From contig NZ_JAMXXN010000011.1 of the NCBI RefSeq assembly GCF_024129435.1, positions 35,291-99,290 of the forward strand: 64,000 nt of DNA. Reading direction: 5' to 3'. The DNA comes from Acinetobacter lwoffii (lineage in GTDB: Bacteria; Pseudomonadota; Gammaproteobacteria; Pseudomonadales; Moraxellaceae). This document shows, one piece after another, positions 8,935 through 18,491 of this stretch. Each line of letters begins with the position of its first letter. Position 1 is the stretch's first letter. The notes beneath the pieces were generated by a model. It was not told the DNA's origin. It ran no database searches and saw nothing but the letters and a program-made list of their open reading frames with translations. The translations under genes and the position numbers were made by a program.

Positions 8935-9873
8935 ATGAATCCGAAATTAAAACAAATAATTGATGACTTTATTCAAACTGAAGCACTCAGCGGAACCTCA
9001 TTAATCATGACCATCTTTGGTGACTGTATTTTTCACCGGGGTGGCATTATCAGTCTGGCCAGTCTAATTCAGCTCATGGATGTCTTCGGATTTAATGAAC
9101 GATCGGTACGGACTGCCGTATTTCGTCTGGTCCAAAATGGCTGGCTGATGTCTGAGAAAATTGGTCGCACCAGTTATTATCGCGTAACCGAAAGCAGCCG
9201 CCAGCGTTTTATTATGGCGGATCAAAAAATTTACAGTTTTCAGCATACCGAATGGGATCAGAAGTGGGATCTGGTGCTGCTCAGTTCAGTGGAACTGGAA
9301 AATAAACTGGTTCTGAAAAAAGAACTGGAATGGCTGGGCTTTGCCAATATCGCCACCAATGTCATGGCCTATCCGGGCTGTGATCACCAGAAACTGCAAA
9401 ACCTGCTGCTGAACTTGAAAATGACCGACCAAGTCGTGGTATTTAAGGCTGAAACCTTACAGCTCTGGCAGGAATCCTACCCAACCGTGAAACGCATGGT
9501 CGCCACCAACTGGCCGGTACAGGAGCTGCATCAGCGCTATGAAAAATTCATTGCAGATTTCCGGGAATTCTTTCATCTGGTGGAGCAGGAGGAAGAACTG
9601 GATCCGGTTCAGGCTTTTCAGCTGCGTATTTTGCTGATTCATCAATTCCGCCGGATTTTACTAAAAGATCCAAATCTGCCTTTTGAATTATTGCCATCCA
9701 ACTGGCTTTCCCTGAATGCCCGTAATCTGAGCAGTAATTTATATCAAACCGTGGTTGCGGCAGGGGATGAGTTCTTTATGGAGATCGCCCGAACTTCGGA
9801 AGGTTCGATGCCGCCGGTACATCCACAATTTTATAAACGTTTTGGCGGTTTGCGACTGGAAGCTGTTAGCTAA
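8935..9873 (+). CDS. paaX: PaaX, phenylacetate-responsive transcriptional repressor
   Basis: A 312-residue protein with the PaaX-family layout: an N-terminal winged helix (segment FGFNERSVRTAVFRLVQNGWL), then YRVTESSRQRF, a central domain starting at WDQKWDLVLL, and a C-terminal domain. PaaX represses paa promoters and is released by phenylacetyl-CoA. It is encoded directly after paaK in the same direction, the usual arrangement with paaY. The operator is expected upstream of the first paa gene, outside the window. Confidence 0.94.
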   Translation: MNPKLKQIIDDFIQTEALSGTSLIMTIFGDCIFHRGGIISLASLIQLMDVFGFNERSVRTAVFRLVQNGWLMSEKIGRTSYYRVTESSRQRFIMADQKIYSFQHTEWDQKWDLVLLSSVELENKLVLKKELEWLGFANIATNVMAYPGCDHQKLQNLLLNLKMTDQVVVFKAETLQLWQESYPTVKRMVATNWPVQELHQRYEKFIADFREFFHLVEQEEELDPVQAFQLRILLIHQFRRILLKDPNLPFELLPSNWLSLNARNLSSNLYQTVVAAGDEFFMEIARTSEGSMPPVHPQFYKRFGGLRLEAVS

Positions 9874-9904
9874 TCTAATTCTGCATTTTTAAAGGAATAA
9901 AATA

Positions 9905-10513
9905 ATGCCGTGTTATGCCATTGATGGTGTGATTCCTGTGGTCAGCCCTCGCGCTTATGTGCATCCGCAAGCCGTTCTGATCGGGGATGTGGTGATTGAA
10001 GAGGGCGTATATATCGGGCCTTTCGCTACTTTAAGAGCCGACTTTGGCGGGATTCACATCCAGAAAAATGCTAATGTTCAGGATTCCTGTACCATCCATG
10101 GCTTTCCCGGTAGCGTCACGCTGGTCGAAGAATATGGTCATATCGGACATGGCGCGATTTTACATGGCTGTATCATTCGTAAAAATGTACTGGTGGGTAT
10201 GAACAGCGTGATTCTTGATGAAGCCGAGATTGGTGAAAATACCATTGTTGGTGCTAATAGTACGGTTAAAGCCAAGGCCCAAATTCCGGAAAATTCATTG
10301 GTACTCGGTAGTCCAGCACGGGTCATCCGTCCCCTGGACACCAAAGAAATTGCTTGGAAAAGCAAAGGGACACAAGAATATATTCAGCTGACAGAGCGCT
10401 GTCTTTCCTCAATGCAGGAGGTCAGTCCTTTAACAGAAGTCTCCACAGACCGGCTCAGTTACAAAGCGTTTAAGGCAGATTATCAGATCAAGCAGAATAG
10501 CTTGAATGACTAA
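9905..10513 (+). CDS. paaY: PaaY, hexapeptide-repeat thioesterase of phenylacetate pathway
   Basis: A 202-residue left-handed beta-helix protein of the gamma-carbonic-anhydrase-like family. Hexapeptide repeats run from about residue 10 to 140, for example HPQAVLIGDVVIEEGVYIGP and later IGENTIVGANSTVKAKAQI. Metal-ligand-type histidines are visible in SCTIHGFPG and GHIGHGAILHG. PaaY has been described as a thioesterase that removes dead-end CoA thioesters arising from the epoxide intermediate. It starts 31 bases after paaX with AAGGA in front, consistent with a paaXY unit. Confidence 0.9.
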   Translation: MPCYAIDGVIPVVSPRAYVHPQAVLIGDVVIEEGVYIGPFATLRADFGGIHIQKNANVQDSCTIHGFPGSVTLVEEYGHIGHGAILHGCIIRKNVLVGMNSVILDEAEIGENTIVGANSTVKAKAQIPENSLVLGSPARVIRPLDTKEIAWKSKGTQEYIQLTERCLSSMQEVSPLTEVSTDRLSYKAFKADYQIKQNSLND

Positions 10514-10644
10514 GTTAAGAACATGATTCTATTAAATAGATGAATTCTGCATTTTAAAAACAGGAAGTAACTGAAACCAAATTCCAACTGCATTCCCTGA
10601 CCGTCTATTTAGACTGAAATAAAACTGGTCTGGAAAGCATATAT

Positions 10645-11406
10645 ATGGAAAATAGGGAATTTAAAGATCATTTCTCCCAGCAGTCACAGGATTATGCCTT
10701 GTTTCGTCCGCATTATCCGGATGCATTGGGAAAGCTATTGGCAGAGCTGTCACCAAGTACTAAATTGGCTGTAGGTGTCGGCTGTGGTTCTGGACAGCTT
10801 TCAGAAGTTTTGGCGAATTACTTTGATCAGGTGCTTGCTATTGATGCGAGTAGTGAACAGATTGCCCAAGCCAAACCGCATCCAAAAATTCAGTATGGTA
10901 AGGCGCTCGCTGAAGAGATCCCGTGTGCTGACCATAGTATTGATCTGATTTCGGTGGCTCAAGCAGCGCATTGGCTGAATCTCGAAAAATTCTACGCAGA
11001 AGTCCGTCGTATTGCTAAACCCAATGCCATTCTGGCTTTAATTAGCTATGGCGTATTCAGTGTGGATGAGCCGCATCTGAATCATTATTTTAAGCATTTT
11101 TATGAAGTCACGCTTGTACCGTACTGGCCGCCTGAACGTCGCCATGTAGATGAAGGATATAAAAATCTACCATTTCCATTTCAGGAAATTTCGATTGAGC
11201 CACCTGTATTAGAGGTTGAATGGAACTTTTATCAGTTAATAGGTTATATGAGTACCTGGTCAGCCGTGAAAGCTGCCACTAAAGCACTCGGACATAATCC
11301 ACTGAACGTACTGGCAGATGCCTTATTGCCAGAATGGGAAGATCCAGAATTGCCCAGAGTCATTCGATGGCCATTATCAGTGCGTGCGGGGCGTATAATC
11401 GTTTAA
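10645..11406 (+). CDS. Class I SAM-dependent methyltransferase
   Basis: A 253-residue protein with a methyltransferase core. Motif I is seen as AVGVGCGSGQLSEVLA, with glycine where an acidic residue usually precedes the GxGxG-like loop; then AIDASSEQIAQA, EEIPCADHSIDLISVAQAAHW, and FYAEVRRIAKPNAILALISYG. This pattern fits the Methyltransf_11 group (trans-aconitate or yeast Crg1-like methyltransferases). The substrate cannot be read from the sequence. It stands alone, 131 bases after paaY and convergent with the next gene, so it is not clearly part of the paa operon. Confidence 0.8.
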   Translation: MENREFKDHFSQQSQDYALFRPHYPDALGKLLAELSPSTKLAVGVGCGSGQLSEVLANYFDQVLAIDASSEQIAQAKPHPKIQYGKALAEEIPCADHSIDLISVAQAAHWLNLEKFYAEVRRIAKPNAILALISYGVFSVDEPHLNHYFKHFYEVTLVPYWPPERRHVDEGYKNLPFPFQEISIEPPVLEVEWNFYQLIGYMSTWSAVKAATKALGHNPLNVLADALLPEWEDPELPRVIRWPLSVRAGRIIV

Positions 11407-11466
11407 AAAAATATTAGAGCTAGAATCTGTTTATTGAACAATGAATTGAATATTCACGGCTCAGAA

Positions 11467-12276
11467 TTATCGCCCTAGAATCATTTCCAGCACAAATTTA
11501 GAACCAATAAAACCCAGTGCCAGCAAGCCAAAACCGAGTAGGGTAAAGCGCACAGCTTTTTGGCCACGCCAGCCAAACTTCCAGTGTCCAATTAATAGTG
11601 AACCGTAAACAAGCCAGGAAATGATACTGAACGCCGTTTTATGTGCCAGATGCTGAGCAAAGAAATTGTCGATAGTAAAAAAGCCAAAGCCCAAAGCGAG
11701 GGTAAGTAAAACAAAACCGGTCATCAGCATATCAAACAGCAATGATTCCATGTCTTGATAAGAGGGTAGCAAACTGACCCAAACGCGGCGTTTTTGCTTC
11801 TTTTTCAGCTCACGATCCTGAAAGCGTAAAATTACGGCCTGAATGGTCGCCATGAGCAATACCGCATAAGCAGACAAAGACAAAATAATATGAATATCCA
11901 GACCCAAAGAGTTTTGTGCGATGATTTTTGCAGGCTGAGTAAACACAAAGCCGAGGATCAAACCTGTGGCAGCTACTGGAATTCCGATCAGATTCAGGGC
12001 GATAATTGGACGATAAGTACTGTAAATAATGCTGAGTAATAGCATTAGACCGGAAGTAAAGGAAAACAGGGCAAAGACATCATAATTGATGCCCAGCGGG
12101 GTGTGCATATCACCATACAAGACCAGCGCATGCAAGCCCAGTCCAAGCAGGGCAGTTAGCGAGACAAACCATTGATTAGGAGCACGTTTAGACATTAAAT
12201 GAATGAACAGATACCAGAAGGAAGCGGTATAAGCGACTAATGCTAAGATCGTATAAACCAAGGGGAGGCTAACCAT
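11467..12276 (-). CDS. YpjD/CcsA-like cytochrome c assembly-family membrane protein
   Basis: A 269-residue integral membrane protein with about eight hydrophobic segments. The C-terminal signature HKTAFSIISWLVYG...HWKFGWRG matches the HemX/CcsA-type family, as does the aromatic-rich N-terminal half. It is divergent from ffh, an arrangement common in gammaproteobacteria, where the homologue is called YpjD. A role in haem handling or cytochrome maturation is a family-level guess; no direct activity is established for YpjD. The 138-base gap to ffh should hold both promoters. Confidence 0.8.
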   Translation of the reverse strand: MVSLPLVYTILALVAYTASFWYLFIHLMSKRAPNQWFVSLTALLGLGLHALVLYGDMHTPLGINYDVFALFSFTSGLMLLLSIIYSTYRPIIALNLIGIPVAATGLILGFVFTQPAKIIAQNSLGLDIHIILSLSAYAVLLMATIQAVILRFQDRELKKKQKRRVWVSLLPSYQDMESLLFDMLMTGFVLLTLALGFGFFTIDNFFAQHLAHKTAFSIISWLVYGSLLIGHWKFGWRGQKAVRFTLLGFGLLALGFIGSKFVLEMILGR

Positions 12277-12414
12277 GTCAAACCTTTTTAAGGGTGATGA
12301 ATATTCATTTATATAAATTCGCTGCGAACTACAGTATCCTATAGCATTCTATGCATAAATTTTCTATTTTAAGAAACAATTTTTTGCTCATGGCTATTTT
12401 AAGCGGATTTTGCA

Positions 12415-13821
12415 ATGTTTGATACCTTAACAGAACGACTCACGCAGAGTTTAAGAAATGTTACTGGCTCAGGGCAGCTAACCGAAGACAATATTAAAGA
12501 TACGTTACGTGAAGTGCGTATGGCGCTTCTTGAAGCCGATGTTGCGTTACCTGTAACTCGTGAATTCATCGCGAAAGTTAAGGAAGAAGCATTGGGCCAG
12601 GAAGTGATGACTCAGTTATCTCCTGGGCAGGCTTTTGTCAAAATCGTTCATGACGAATTGACCAAAATGATGGGCGAGGCCAATGAAAGCCTCGACCTCG
12701 CTGCAAAACCACCTGTAGTTGTCCTGCTCGCAGGCCTGCAGGGTGCAGGTAAAACAACAACTGCAGCAAAACTTGCACGTTTCTTACAAGAACGTCAAAA
12801 GAAAAAAGTCGCGATGGTCTCTGCCGATGTGTATCGTCCAGCTGCGATCAAACAGCTACAGACTGTCGCGGGTGAAGTCGGTGCGATTTTCCTGGAATCT
12901 AGCGCAGACGAAAAACCGATTACGATTGTGAATCGCGCGATTGAACAGGCAAAAATCCAATTTGCCGATGTGCTGATTGTCGATACGGCAGGTCGTTTGC
13001 ATATCGATGATGACATGATGGGTGAAATCAAAGAGCTGCATGCAGCGATTAACCCGACTGAAACCCTGTTCGTGGTCGATGCCATGACCGGTCAGGATGC
13101 GGCAAACACCGCCAAAGCATTTAATGATGCCTTGCCTTTAACTGGTGTGATCCTGACCAAAACTGATGGTGATGCGCGCGGTGGTGCAGCGCTTTCAGTA
13201 CGCGCGATTACCGGCAAGCCAATCAAATTCTTGGGTATGGGTGAGAAACTCGATGCCTTGGAGCCATTCCATCCTGAGCGTGTTGCACAGCGTATTCTCG
13301 GTATGGGTGATGTACTTTCTTTGGTCGAAGAACTTGAACGCAAGGTCGACAAAGAAAAAGCCGAAAAAATGGCGAAAAAACTGCAAAAAGGCGGCAGCTT
13401 CAACTTTGAAGACATGCTGATGCAGTTTGAGCAGATGAACAAGATGGGCGGCATGATGGGCTTCCTGGACAAACTTCCTGGCATGAGCAATGCCGGTCTG
13501 CAAGATGCGTTGGCGCAAGCCAATCCTGAAAAGCAGGTCAAGAAAATGGAAGCGATTATCCAGTCGATGACTATCAAAGAGCGCCGTAACCCGGACTTGA
13601 TGAACCCAAGCCGTAAAAAACGTATCGCAGCAGGTTGTGGTATGGAAGTGGCAGAAGTCAACAAGCTGATCAAGCAACATGCCCAAATGGCCAAGATGAT
13701 GAAAAAATTTGCCAATCCATCCGGTATGGCAAAAATGATGAAGTCACTCGGCGGCTTGCAGAAACAGTTTGGCGGCGGCGGTGGTATGGGTCCATTGTTC
13801 GGCGGCAATGACAAGAAATAA
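12415..13821 (+). CDS. ffh: Ffh, signal recognition particle GTPase
   Basis: Protein subunit of the signal recognition particle, 468 residues. The N domain includes LREVRMALLEADVALPV. The GTPase domain has the P-loop GLQGAGKTTTAAKLA (about 105-119), DTAGRLHID, and TKTDGDARGGAALS. The C-terminal M domain is rich in methionine and glycine and contains the RNA-binding segment ERRNPDLMNPSRKKRIAAG. Ffh binds 4.5S RNA and signal peptides of membrane proteins and docks with FtsY. A strong hairpin with T-run follows the stop, so the gene is probably a single unit. Confidence 0.97.
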   Translation: MFDTLTERLTQSLRNVTGSGQLTEDNIKDTLREVRMALLEADVALPVTREFIAKVKEEALGQEVMTQLSPGQAFVKIVHDELTKMMGEANESLDLAAKPPVVVLLAGLQGAGKTTTAAKLARFLQERQKKKVAMVSADVYRPAAIKQLQTVAGEVGAIFLESSADEKPITIVNRAIEQAKIQFADVLIVDTAGRLHIDDDMMGEIKELHAAINPTETLFVVDAMTGQDAANTAKAFNDALPLTGVILTKTDGDARGGAALSVRAITGKPIKFLGMGEKLDALEPFHPERVAQRILGMGDVLSLVEELERKVDKEKAEKMAKKLQKGGSFNFEDMLMQFEQMNKMGGMMGFLDKLPGMSNAGLQDALAQANPEKQVKKMEAIIQSMTIKERRNPDLMNPSRKKRIAAGCGMEVAEVNKLIKQHAQMAKMMKKFANPSGMAKMMKSLGGLQKQFGGGGGMGPLFGGNDKK

Positions 13822-13831
13822 GTTTTGTTTT

Positions 13832-13860
13832 AAAAAAAGGCGCAATATGCGCCTTTTTTT
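13832..13860 (+). terminator. Bidirectional-type intrinsic terminator after ffh
   Basis: Stem GGCGC (13839-13843) with GCGCC (13849-13853), loop AATAT, flanked by seven A on the left and seven T on the right. It lies 11 bases after the ffh stop. The A-tract could make it work on the other strand, but no leftward gene ends here. Confidence 0.9.
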
Positions 13861-13972
13861 ATTGCGAATAAATAGTCAAACCGGTTTAAACAAAACAACA
13901 TTTACTTACCCAAAATAAAAATCCGATCAGGCAGACTCGGGAATATCAGCACAAAATAAAGAGAAATTTCAA

Positions 13973-14539
13973 ATGAACCAAGTAATTGTCGTACATGGTT
14001 ATACTGCAAGCCCGGAAGAAAACTGGTACCCATGGATTCAGGAAAAAGCCCAACAGGAAAATGTCAGTTTAAAAGTCCTCCGGCTGGATCCATCAACTAC
14101 ACCGACACTGGACACCTGGGATCAGCAAATGCGTGAACAGATTGATGCAATTGATGAGGACAGTATTTTTATTGCACATAGCTTGGGAACTGTAGCCGCA
14201 TTACATTACTTATCCAGAGAATTAAAACAGCAGAAAATTCAGCAACTGGTATTGATCGCGGGATTTAATGGCCGGCTGGGTCGTCTGGATGAAGTAAACC
14301 CTTTTATTGATGCCGCTGAAATCAATTTTGATTTACTCAAACAACAGGTTGCAGAGCGTGTGGTGATCTACTCCGAAGGAGATGACCGGGTTGCACCAGA
14401 ATTTAGTCTGGAACAGGCGGACAGTCTGGATGCCATTGTGGTGAATGCCAAGCATCACGGACATTTTATTGATTCTCAAGGCTGTACTGATTTGCCAGAA
14501 CTCTGGAAAGTAATCGAACCTTATCTGATTAAATCTTAA
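13973..14539 (+). CDS. RBBP9/YdeN-family alpha/beta hydrolase
   Basis: A 188-residue serine hydrolase of the RBBP9/YdeN type. It opens with VHGYTASPEENWYPWIQ; the nucleophile motif is FIAHSLGTVAALHYL (Ser in A-H-S-L-G), the acid is in SEGDDRVAP, and the catalytic histidine in KHHGHFID. The triad is complete, so it should be an active esterase, but the physiological substrate is unknown. A second, related gene follows 144 bases later and appears to have lost the nucleophile. Confidence 0.85.
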   Translation: MNQVIVVHGYTASPEENWYPWIQEKAQQENVSLKVLRLDPSTTPTLDTWDQQMREQIDAIDEDSIFIAHSLGTVAALHYLSRELKQQKIQQLVLIAGFNGRLGRLDEVNPFIDAAEINFDLLKQQVAERVVIYSEGDDRVAPEFSLEQADSLDAIVVNAKHHGHFIDSQGCTDLPELWKVIEPYLIKS

Positions 14540-14683
14540 ATTTAGGCATGTTATTGTATTCGCTAAATTTTAAAATTTAACATGAGATGGTGTTCAAAAA
14601 GGCACTTGAATTCCATCTCCAGACTGGTTAAAACTTATTGTTTGTCGACGCAATTTGCGTTCAATGATAATAAGTAAATCACT

Positions 14684-15289
14684 ATGAAAAATATAATAAA
14701 GAAAGTCTATATCGTGCCGGATTATCAGGCGACCTCCAATGATCACTGGTATCCGTGGTTCAGTCGCCAGCTTAAAAATGCCGGTTTTGAGTCTAAACGG
14801 ATTATGCTGGCCAACCCTTTTCAGCCTGATTTAGAAGAGTGGCAGCAGAATCTGAAACTGCACATTCCGCAGATGGATGAACATACCTTTTTAGTTGCAC
14901 ATGGCCTGAGTTGCGTCAGTGTTTTAAACTTTTTACAGGAACATTATATTCAGCAGCAACACAAGATCGGCGGCATCATTCTGGTCTCGGCCTTTGATAC
15001 ACCGCTGGTGGCCTGGTCAGAACTGAATAAAATACTGCAGGCTGTGCGACTCGATCTGAAAAACTTGCCGTATAGCTATAAACGTGCGGTGATGCTGATC
15101 TCCAGTAATGATCCCTATGTGCCTGCACCGATTTCCTTGCGTTTAGCACATAGCTTGAATGCACAAATTTTTGAGATCAAAAAAGCCGGGCATTTCAACA
15201 AGTCCGATGGCTTTGCCGATTTTCCGCAATTGCTGGACATTATCAAACAGTGTCTGGCAAATGAGCTGCAAAATGTTGCAGGCCTTTAA
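14684..15289 (+). CDS. RBBP9/YdeN-like hydrolase homologue lacking the nucleophile
   Basis: A 201-residue paralogue of the preceding hydrolase: [20 protein letters not shown] matches its opening, [10 protein letters not shown] keeps the acid and [11 protein letters not shown] keeps the histidine. Where the first copy has A-H-S-L-G-T, this one reads A-H-G-L-S-C (bases around 14898-14915). The nucleophilic serine is therefore glycine, with a serine two residues later instead. It may be a pseudoenzyme with a binding role, or use the shifted serine or the cysteine. The gene is intact. Its 3' end overlaps the 3' end of convergent coaX by 47 bases. Confidence 0.78.
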   Translation: MKNIIKKVYIVPDYQATSNDHWYPWFSRQLKNAGFESKRIMLANPFQPDLEEWQQNLKLHIPQMDEHTFLVAHGLSCVSVLNFLQEHYIQQQHKIGGIILVSAFDTPLVAWSELNKILQAVRLDLKNLPYSYKRAVMLISSNDPYVPAPISLRLAHSLNAQIFEIKKAGHFNKSDGFADFPQLLDIIKQCLANELQNVAGL

Positions 15290-15983
15290 GCAAAAGATCC
15301 GGTTCAATCCGGGGCTGATACTGGCCGAGATGCTGCGCGAAAAGTGGAGCATCTCCACCAGTTAAAACCAGCTGTGCCGGGAAATCATGCAGGACTTTTT
15401 CGATGGTGCTGAGCAGACCGAGTAGGATGCCATGATGAACAGCATCGATAGTATTCCGTCCAGGATTAAGTTCAGAAAACGCGGCATCGGGAATTTTAAT
15501 GCCTTTGGTGTTCTGAATCAGTGCATCGCGCTGCAAGTACAGATTCGGCAGAATAAATCCACCCAAATGTTGTTGTCCTTGCGCCAGATCAATGGTCAGC
15601 GCCGTACCGCAACTAATCACACAATAATTTTCATGCGCTTGCGTCGCCACTGCAAGTACCTGTAACCAGCGGTCAATCCCCAGCTGCGAAGGTTCATCAT
15701 AACCACAGATCAGACCTGCATATTCTGCCTGTACTTGAGCAAAAATCACTGGAATATGCAGGCTTTCTAAAATGCTGAGAATGCGCTCATTATTGATTTT
15801 ATCTTGCACAGAGGATAGACCTACCTGATGCAAGCCCAGCGCTTTGAAATGCTGGATCAGGCCAAGTAACAAATCGGCAGGAGACTGTAAATGTAATTCT
15901 GCTGCCTGTTCAATAATCTGATCATGCTTGGTAATCCAGTATTTAAGCCGGGTATTGCCGATATCCAACCATAATTTTTTCAT
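15243..15983 (-). CDS. coaX: CoaX, type III pantothenate kinase
   Basis: Type III pantothenate kinase, first step of coenzyme A synthesis. The N-terminal phosphate-binding motif is [13 protein letters not shown]; further signatures are [24 protein letters not shown] and, near the end, [12 protein letters not shown] give the start at ATG 15983 ([10 protein letters not shown]). An alternative ATG at 16001 overlaps the birA stop as ATGA and would add six residues; that overlap argues for translational coupling, so the start is not settled. It forms an operon with birA, a frequent pairing. Confidence 0.92.
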   Translation of the reverse strand: MKKLWLDIGNTRLKYWITKHDQIIEQAAELHLQSPADLLLGLIQHFKALGLHQVGLSSVQDKINNERILSILESLHIPVIFAQVQAEYAGLICGYDEPSQLGIDRWLQVLAVATQAHENYCVISCGTALTIDLAQGQQHLGGFILPNLYLQRDALIQNTKGIKIPDAAFSELNPGRNTIDAVHHGILLGLLSTIEKVLHDFPAQLVLTGGDAPLFAQHLGQYQPRIEPDLLLKGLQHFAAHLPDTV

Positions 15984-15997
15984 TGCTGTATGCCTGT

Positions 15998-16753
15998 TCA
16001 TCCACCGTGTTTAAGGCGGAGTTGTCCCTGATAAAAGGTCTGGATTCCCTGATCGGTCAAAATCTTGACTGCACCATCGTCCTGAATCCCCAGAAAAGTA
16101 CCGGAATATTGCCCTTGCACATCGGTAAATTCAACCGTTTGTTGCATAAATGCAGCCGATCGATTGAAACGCGCCGCCAGGTTTTGACTGCCATAATTAA
16201 ACCATTGCCCGGCTTGTTGAATCGCCAGATATAACTGGGCAATCAGCTCGACTCTTGAAGTGCGAGATAAACCCAGCTCGCTCAGGGAACTGACCAGCTG
16301 GTCTGGAAGGTTGGTGGGCAGAGGATCAATATTTAGCCCGACCCCGACCACCACCTGCGTGGTTGAAACCGGCTCGACCAGAATACCGCCCCATTTTCCA
16401 TGCAGGCTATACAGGTCATTCGGCCATTTTACCTGTAATTCCAGGCCTTTTAGACTTGGCATTTGCAGGATATTTAACGCAATTTCTAGCGCCAGACGAC
16501 CATCAATGGGTTTTTGTGTATGCAGCAATGTGCTTAAATAGATATTCCCTTCAGGTGATATCCACTGACGTTGACGCTGTCCACGGCCTTGGGTCTGCAC
16601 ATGACTGCATACCAGAACCTGCTGTACCCCTTTCGTTGCCAATTCGCGCACATCATCATTGGTCGATGTGGTAATCGGTTTGATGAGTAATACTTCCGGG
16701 AGTTGGCCTGCATCGCTTAATCGTTGTTGCAGTTCACGAGTTTCTACATCCAT
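15998..16753 (-). CDS. birA: BirA, biotin--[acetyl-CoA carboxylase] ligase
   Basis: Biotin protein ligase of 251 residues. The biotinyl-AMP site is visible as [13 protein letters not shown], then [25 protein letters not shown], and VKWPNDLY. It lacks the N-terminal helix-turn-helix of E. coli BirA (about 320 residues), so it should ligate biotin but not act as a repressor. It is transcribed leftward and overlaps or abuts coaX. Confidence 0.93.
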   Translation of the reverse strand: MDVETRELQQRLSDAGQLPEVLLIKPITTSTNDDVRELATKGVQQVLVCSHVQTQGRGQRQRQWISPEGNIYLSTLLHTQKPIDGRLALEIALNILQMPSLKGLELQVKWPNDLYSLHGKWGGILVEPVSTTQVVVGVGLNIDPLPTNLPDQLVSSLSELGLSRTSRVELIAQLYLAIQQAGQWFNYGSQNLAARFNRSAAFMQQTVEFTDVQGQYSGTFLGIQDDGAVKILTDQGIQTFYQGQLRLKHGG

Positions 16754-16780
16754 TTGAATCTAAACGTGGTAAATATCGTT

Positions 16781-17584
16781 ATGGAGTTAATCATATATTT
16801 ATTGATTGGTGCAATTGCCGGATTCACCGCAGGCCTGTTTGGGGTCGGTGGTGGTTTGATTATTGTGCCGATCCTGTACATTGTTTTTACCCAGCTTCAG
16901 TACGATCCCAGCGTGATTATGCATATGGCGGTGGGCACTTCCTTGGCAACGATTATTGTGACTTCTATCAGTTCGGTGATGGCGCATCATCAGCGAGGGG
17001 CAGTACTATGGCCTGTGTTTCGTAATCTGGCGCCAGGTCTGATTATCGGTTCTTTCCTAGGTGCGGGGATTGCCGATTATTTATCTGGTCAGGGTTTGCA
17101 GTTAATGATTGGCTTCTTTGCGGTCTGGGTGGCATTTAGAATGTTCAAGGGAGCGCATATCCAGATTGATCCGAATCAAAAATTGCCTTCAACCCCGGTA
17201 CAAATTGCTGCAGGTGGTGGAATCGGTGTGGCATCGGCGATCTTTGGGATTGGCGGGGGAAGTCTGACCGTCCCATTTCTGAATCGCTGCGGAATCGTGA
17301 TGCAAAAAGCCGTAGCGACCTCTGCGGCTTGTGGATTGCCAATTGCAGTCGCAGGTGCGCTGGGTTTTATCTGGTTTGGTAAACAGGCGCAGGTTACCGT
17401 ACCAAATACCATTGGCTATATTCATATTTATGCCTTTATCGGGATCAGCATGATGAGTTTTTTCACGGCCAAGCTGGGGGCAAAAGTGGCACATCTGCTT
17501 TCACCGGCCGTATTAAAAAAATGTTTTGCTGCACTACTGACTACCGTCGGCCTGTATTTTATTTATCAAGGTTTTATGGCTTGA
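16781..17584 (+). CDS. TSUP-family (TauE/SafE) membrane permease
   Basis: A 267-residue membrane protein with the duplicated TSUP pattern: GAIAGFTAGLFGVGGGLIIVPIL near the N-terminus and GGIGVASAIFGIGGGSLTVPFL in the second half. The family exports or imports small organic or sulfur anions such as sulfite or sulfoacetate; the substrate here is unknown. I chose ATG 16781 because translation from there begins with a transmembrane helix. It runs divergently from birA with almost no spacer and ends in a clear terminator. Confidence 0.85.
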   Translation: MELIIYLLIGAIAGFTAGLFGVGGGLIIVPILYIVFTQLQYDPSVIMHMAVGTSLATIIVTSISSVMAHHQRGAVLWPVFRNLAPGLIIGSFLGAGIADYLSGQGLQLMIGFFAVWVAFRMFKGAHIQIDPNQKLPSTPVQIAAGGGIGVASAIFGIGGGSLTVPFLNRCGIVMQKAVATSAACGLPIAVAGALGFIWFGKQAQVTVPNTIGYIHIYAFIGISMMSFFTAKLGAKVAHLLSPAVLKKCFAALLTTVGLYFIYQGFMA

Positions 17585-17618
17585 TTTAAACCTTTTAGGT
17601 TGAAGTGATTTACCGTAT

Positions 17619-17648
17619 AAGGAGAATAGATGACTATTCTCCTTTTTT
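17619..17648 (+). terminator. Intrinsic terminator after TSUP permease gene
   Basis: An 11-base perfect stem AAGGAGAATAG (17619-17629) and CTATTCTCCTT (17634-17644), loop ATGA, followed by T residues to 17648. It separates the permease gene from the regulator-smc block. Confidence 0.85.
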
Positions 17649-17678
17649 ATGGCCTTGAGTTGGCTATATAGACATAAG

Positions 17679-17691
17679 ATTGTCTGACAAT
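17679..17691. promoter_or_regulatory. Perfect palindrome, probable GntR/FCD operator
   Basis: ATTGTC-T-GACAAT is a perfect 13-base palindrome 93 bases before the GntR-type gene. The core TTGTCTGACAA fits the TNGTNNNACNA pattern known for FCD-type GntR regulators. Autoregulation of the downstream gene, and possibly of smc and zipA behind it, is a reasonable inference. Confidence 0.6.
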
Positions 17692-17784
17692 GTCAAAGTA
17701 TTTATGGATAAAAACCCGTTTAATAGCAACATAGTCCAAATAAAGGGCTAAACCAGTATCCATAAAAATAAAGACAGGAACGGT

Positions 17785-18480
17785 ATGCCATTAGAACAAG
17801 CGCAGAGTTTGTCTGAGCAGATTGCCAAGCACATTAGCGAACAGATTATCCGCGGTGAACTGGTCGAAGGCGAACGTATACAGGAGCTCAGGATTGCCTC
17901 GGAGCTTGATGTCAGTCGGGGTTCGGTTCGTGAAGCCCTGCTTTTGCTGGAACGCACCCAGCTGATTGAAATTTTCCCGCGCCGTGGGGCGATTGTCTCG
18001 GAAATGTCCGCCTTGCAGGTGCGTGCCTTATTTGACATGACTTCATTATTGCTCGGGCAGATGGTGCATCGCATGGCGGAAACCTGGCGGGTGCATGAAG
18101 CTGAGCGCATTCAGCTATTATTAGAACAATTAGAAGCAGAAACCCGCCAAGGACACACTGAAAAGTTTTATGATCTGATCTTTCAGGGCATGGCCCAGCA
18201 GCATGAGATGGTCGGGAATCCTTATCTGATGCGCTACTATCAGGAACTGCTGCCTTCTTTACGTCGGAGCTATTTTTTGACCCTGAATATTTCCAGACGC
18301 GAGTTACAGGAATCTTTCGACTTATTTAAACTGGTCACTGAAGCAATTTTGATACGAAAAACCCATCAGGCCACTTTATTTATGGAAGATTTTTGTCGAC
18401 ACTTGCGCAACCTTGTGTTGGAATCTCTGACACGGATGAAACAAATTGAACTCGCGTGGGCCAGACGCTCACGACGTTAA
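17785..18480 (+). CDS. GntR-family (FadR/FCD-type) transcriptional regulator
   Basis: A 231-residue regulator. The N-terminal winged helix reads SEQIAKHISEQIIRGELVEGERI and ELDVSRGSVREALLLLERTQLIEI; the rest is an all-helical FCD ligand domain. By eye, two of the three histidines that usually bind metal in FCD proteins are replaced (Met before HEMVGN, Phe before KLVTEAI), so the effector may differ. It begins after a good palindromic operator and ends 11 bases before smc. Cotranscription with the chromosome-segregation and division genes is likely. The ligand is unknown. Confidence 0.85.
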   Translation: MPLEQAQSLSEQIAKHISEQIIRGELVEGERIQELRIASELDVSRGSVREALLLLERTQLIEIFPRRGAIVSEMSALQVRALFDMTSLLLGQMVHRMAETWRVHEAERIQLLLEQLEAETRQGHTEKFYDLIFQGMAQQHEMVGNPYLMRYYQELLPSLRRSYFLTLNISRRELQESFDLFKLVTEAILIRKTHQATLFMEDFCRHLRNLVLESLTRMKQIELAWARRSRR

Positions 18481-18491
18481 ATCAGGACATT

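Noticed and set aside
13092..13814. Long open frame (240 codons) on the minus strand opposite ffh
   Set aside because: It is antisense to a certain gene, has an unnatural Ile/Ser/Pro-rich composition, and no ribosome site. It is a by-product of ffh codon use.
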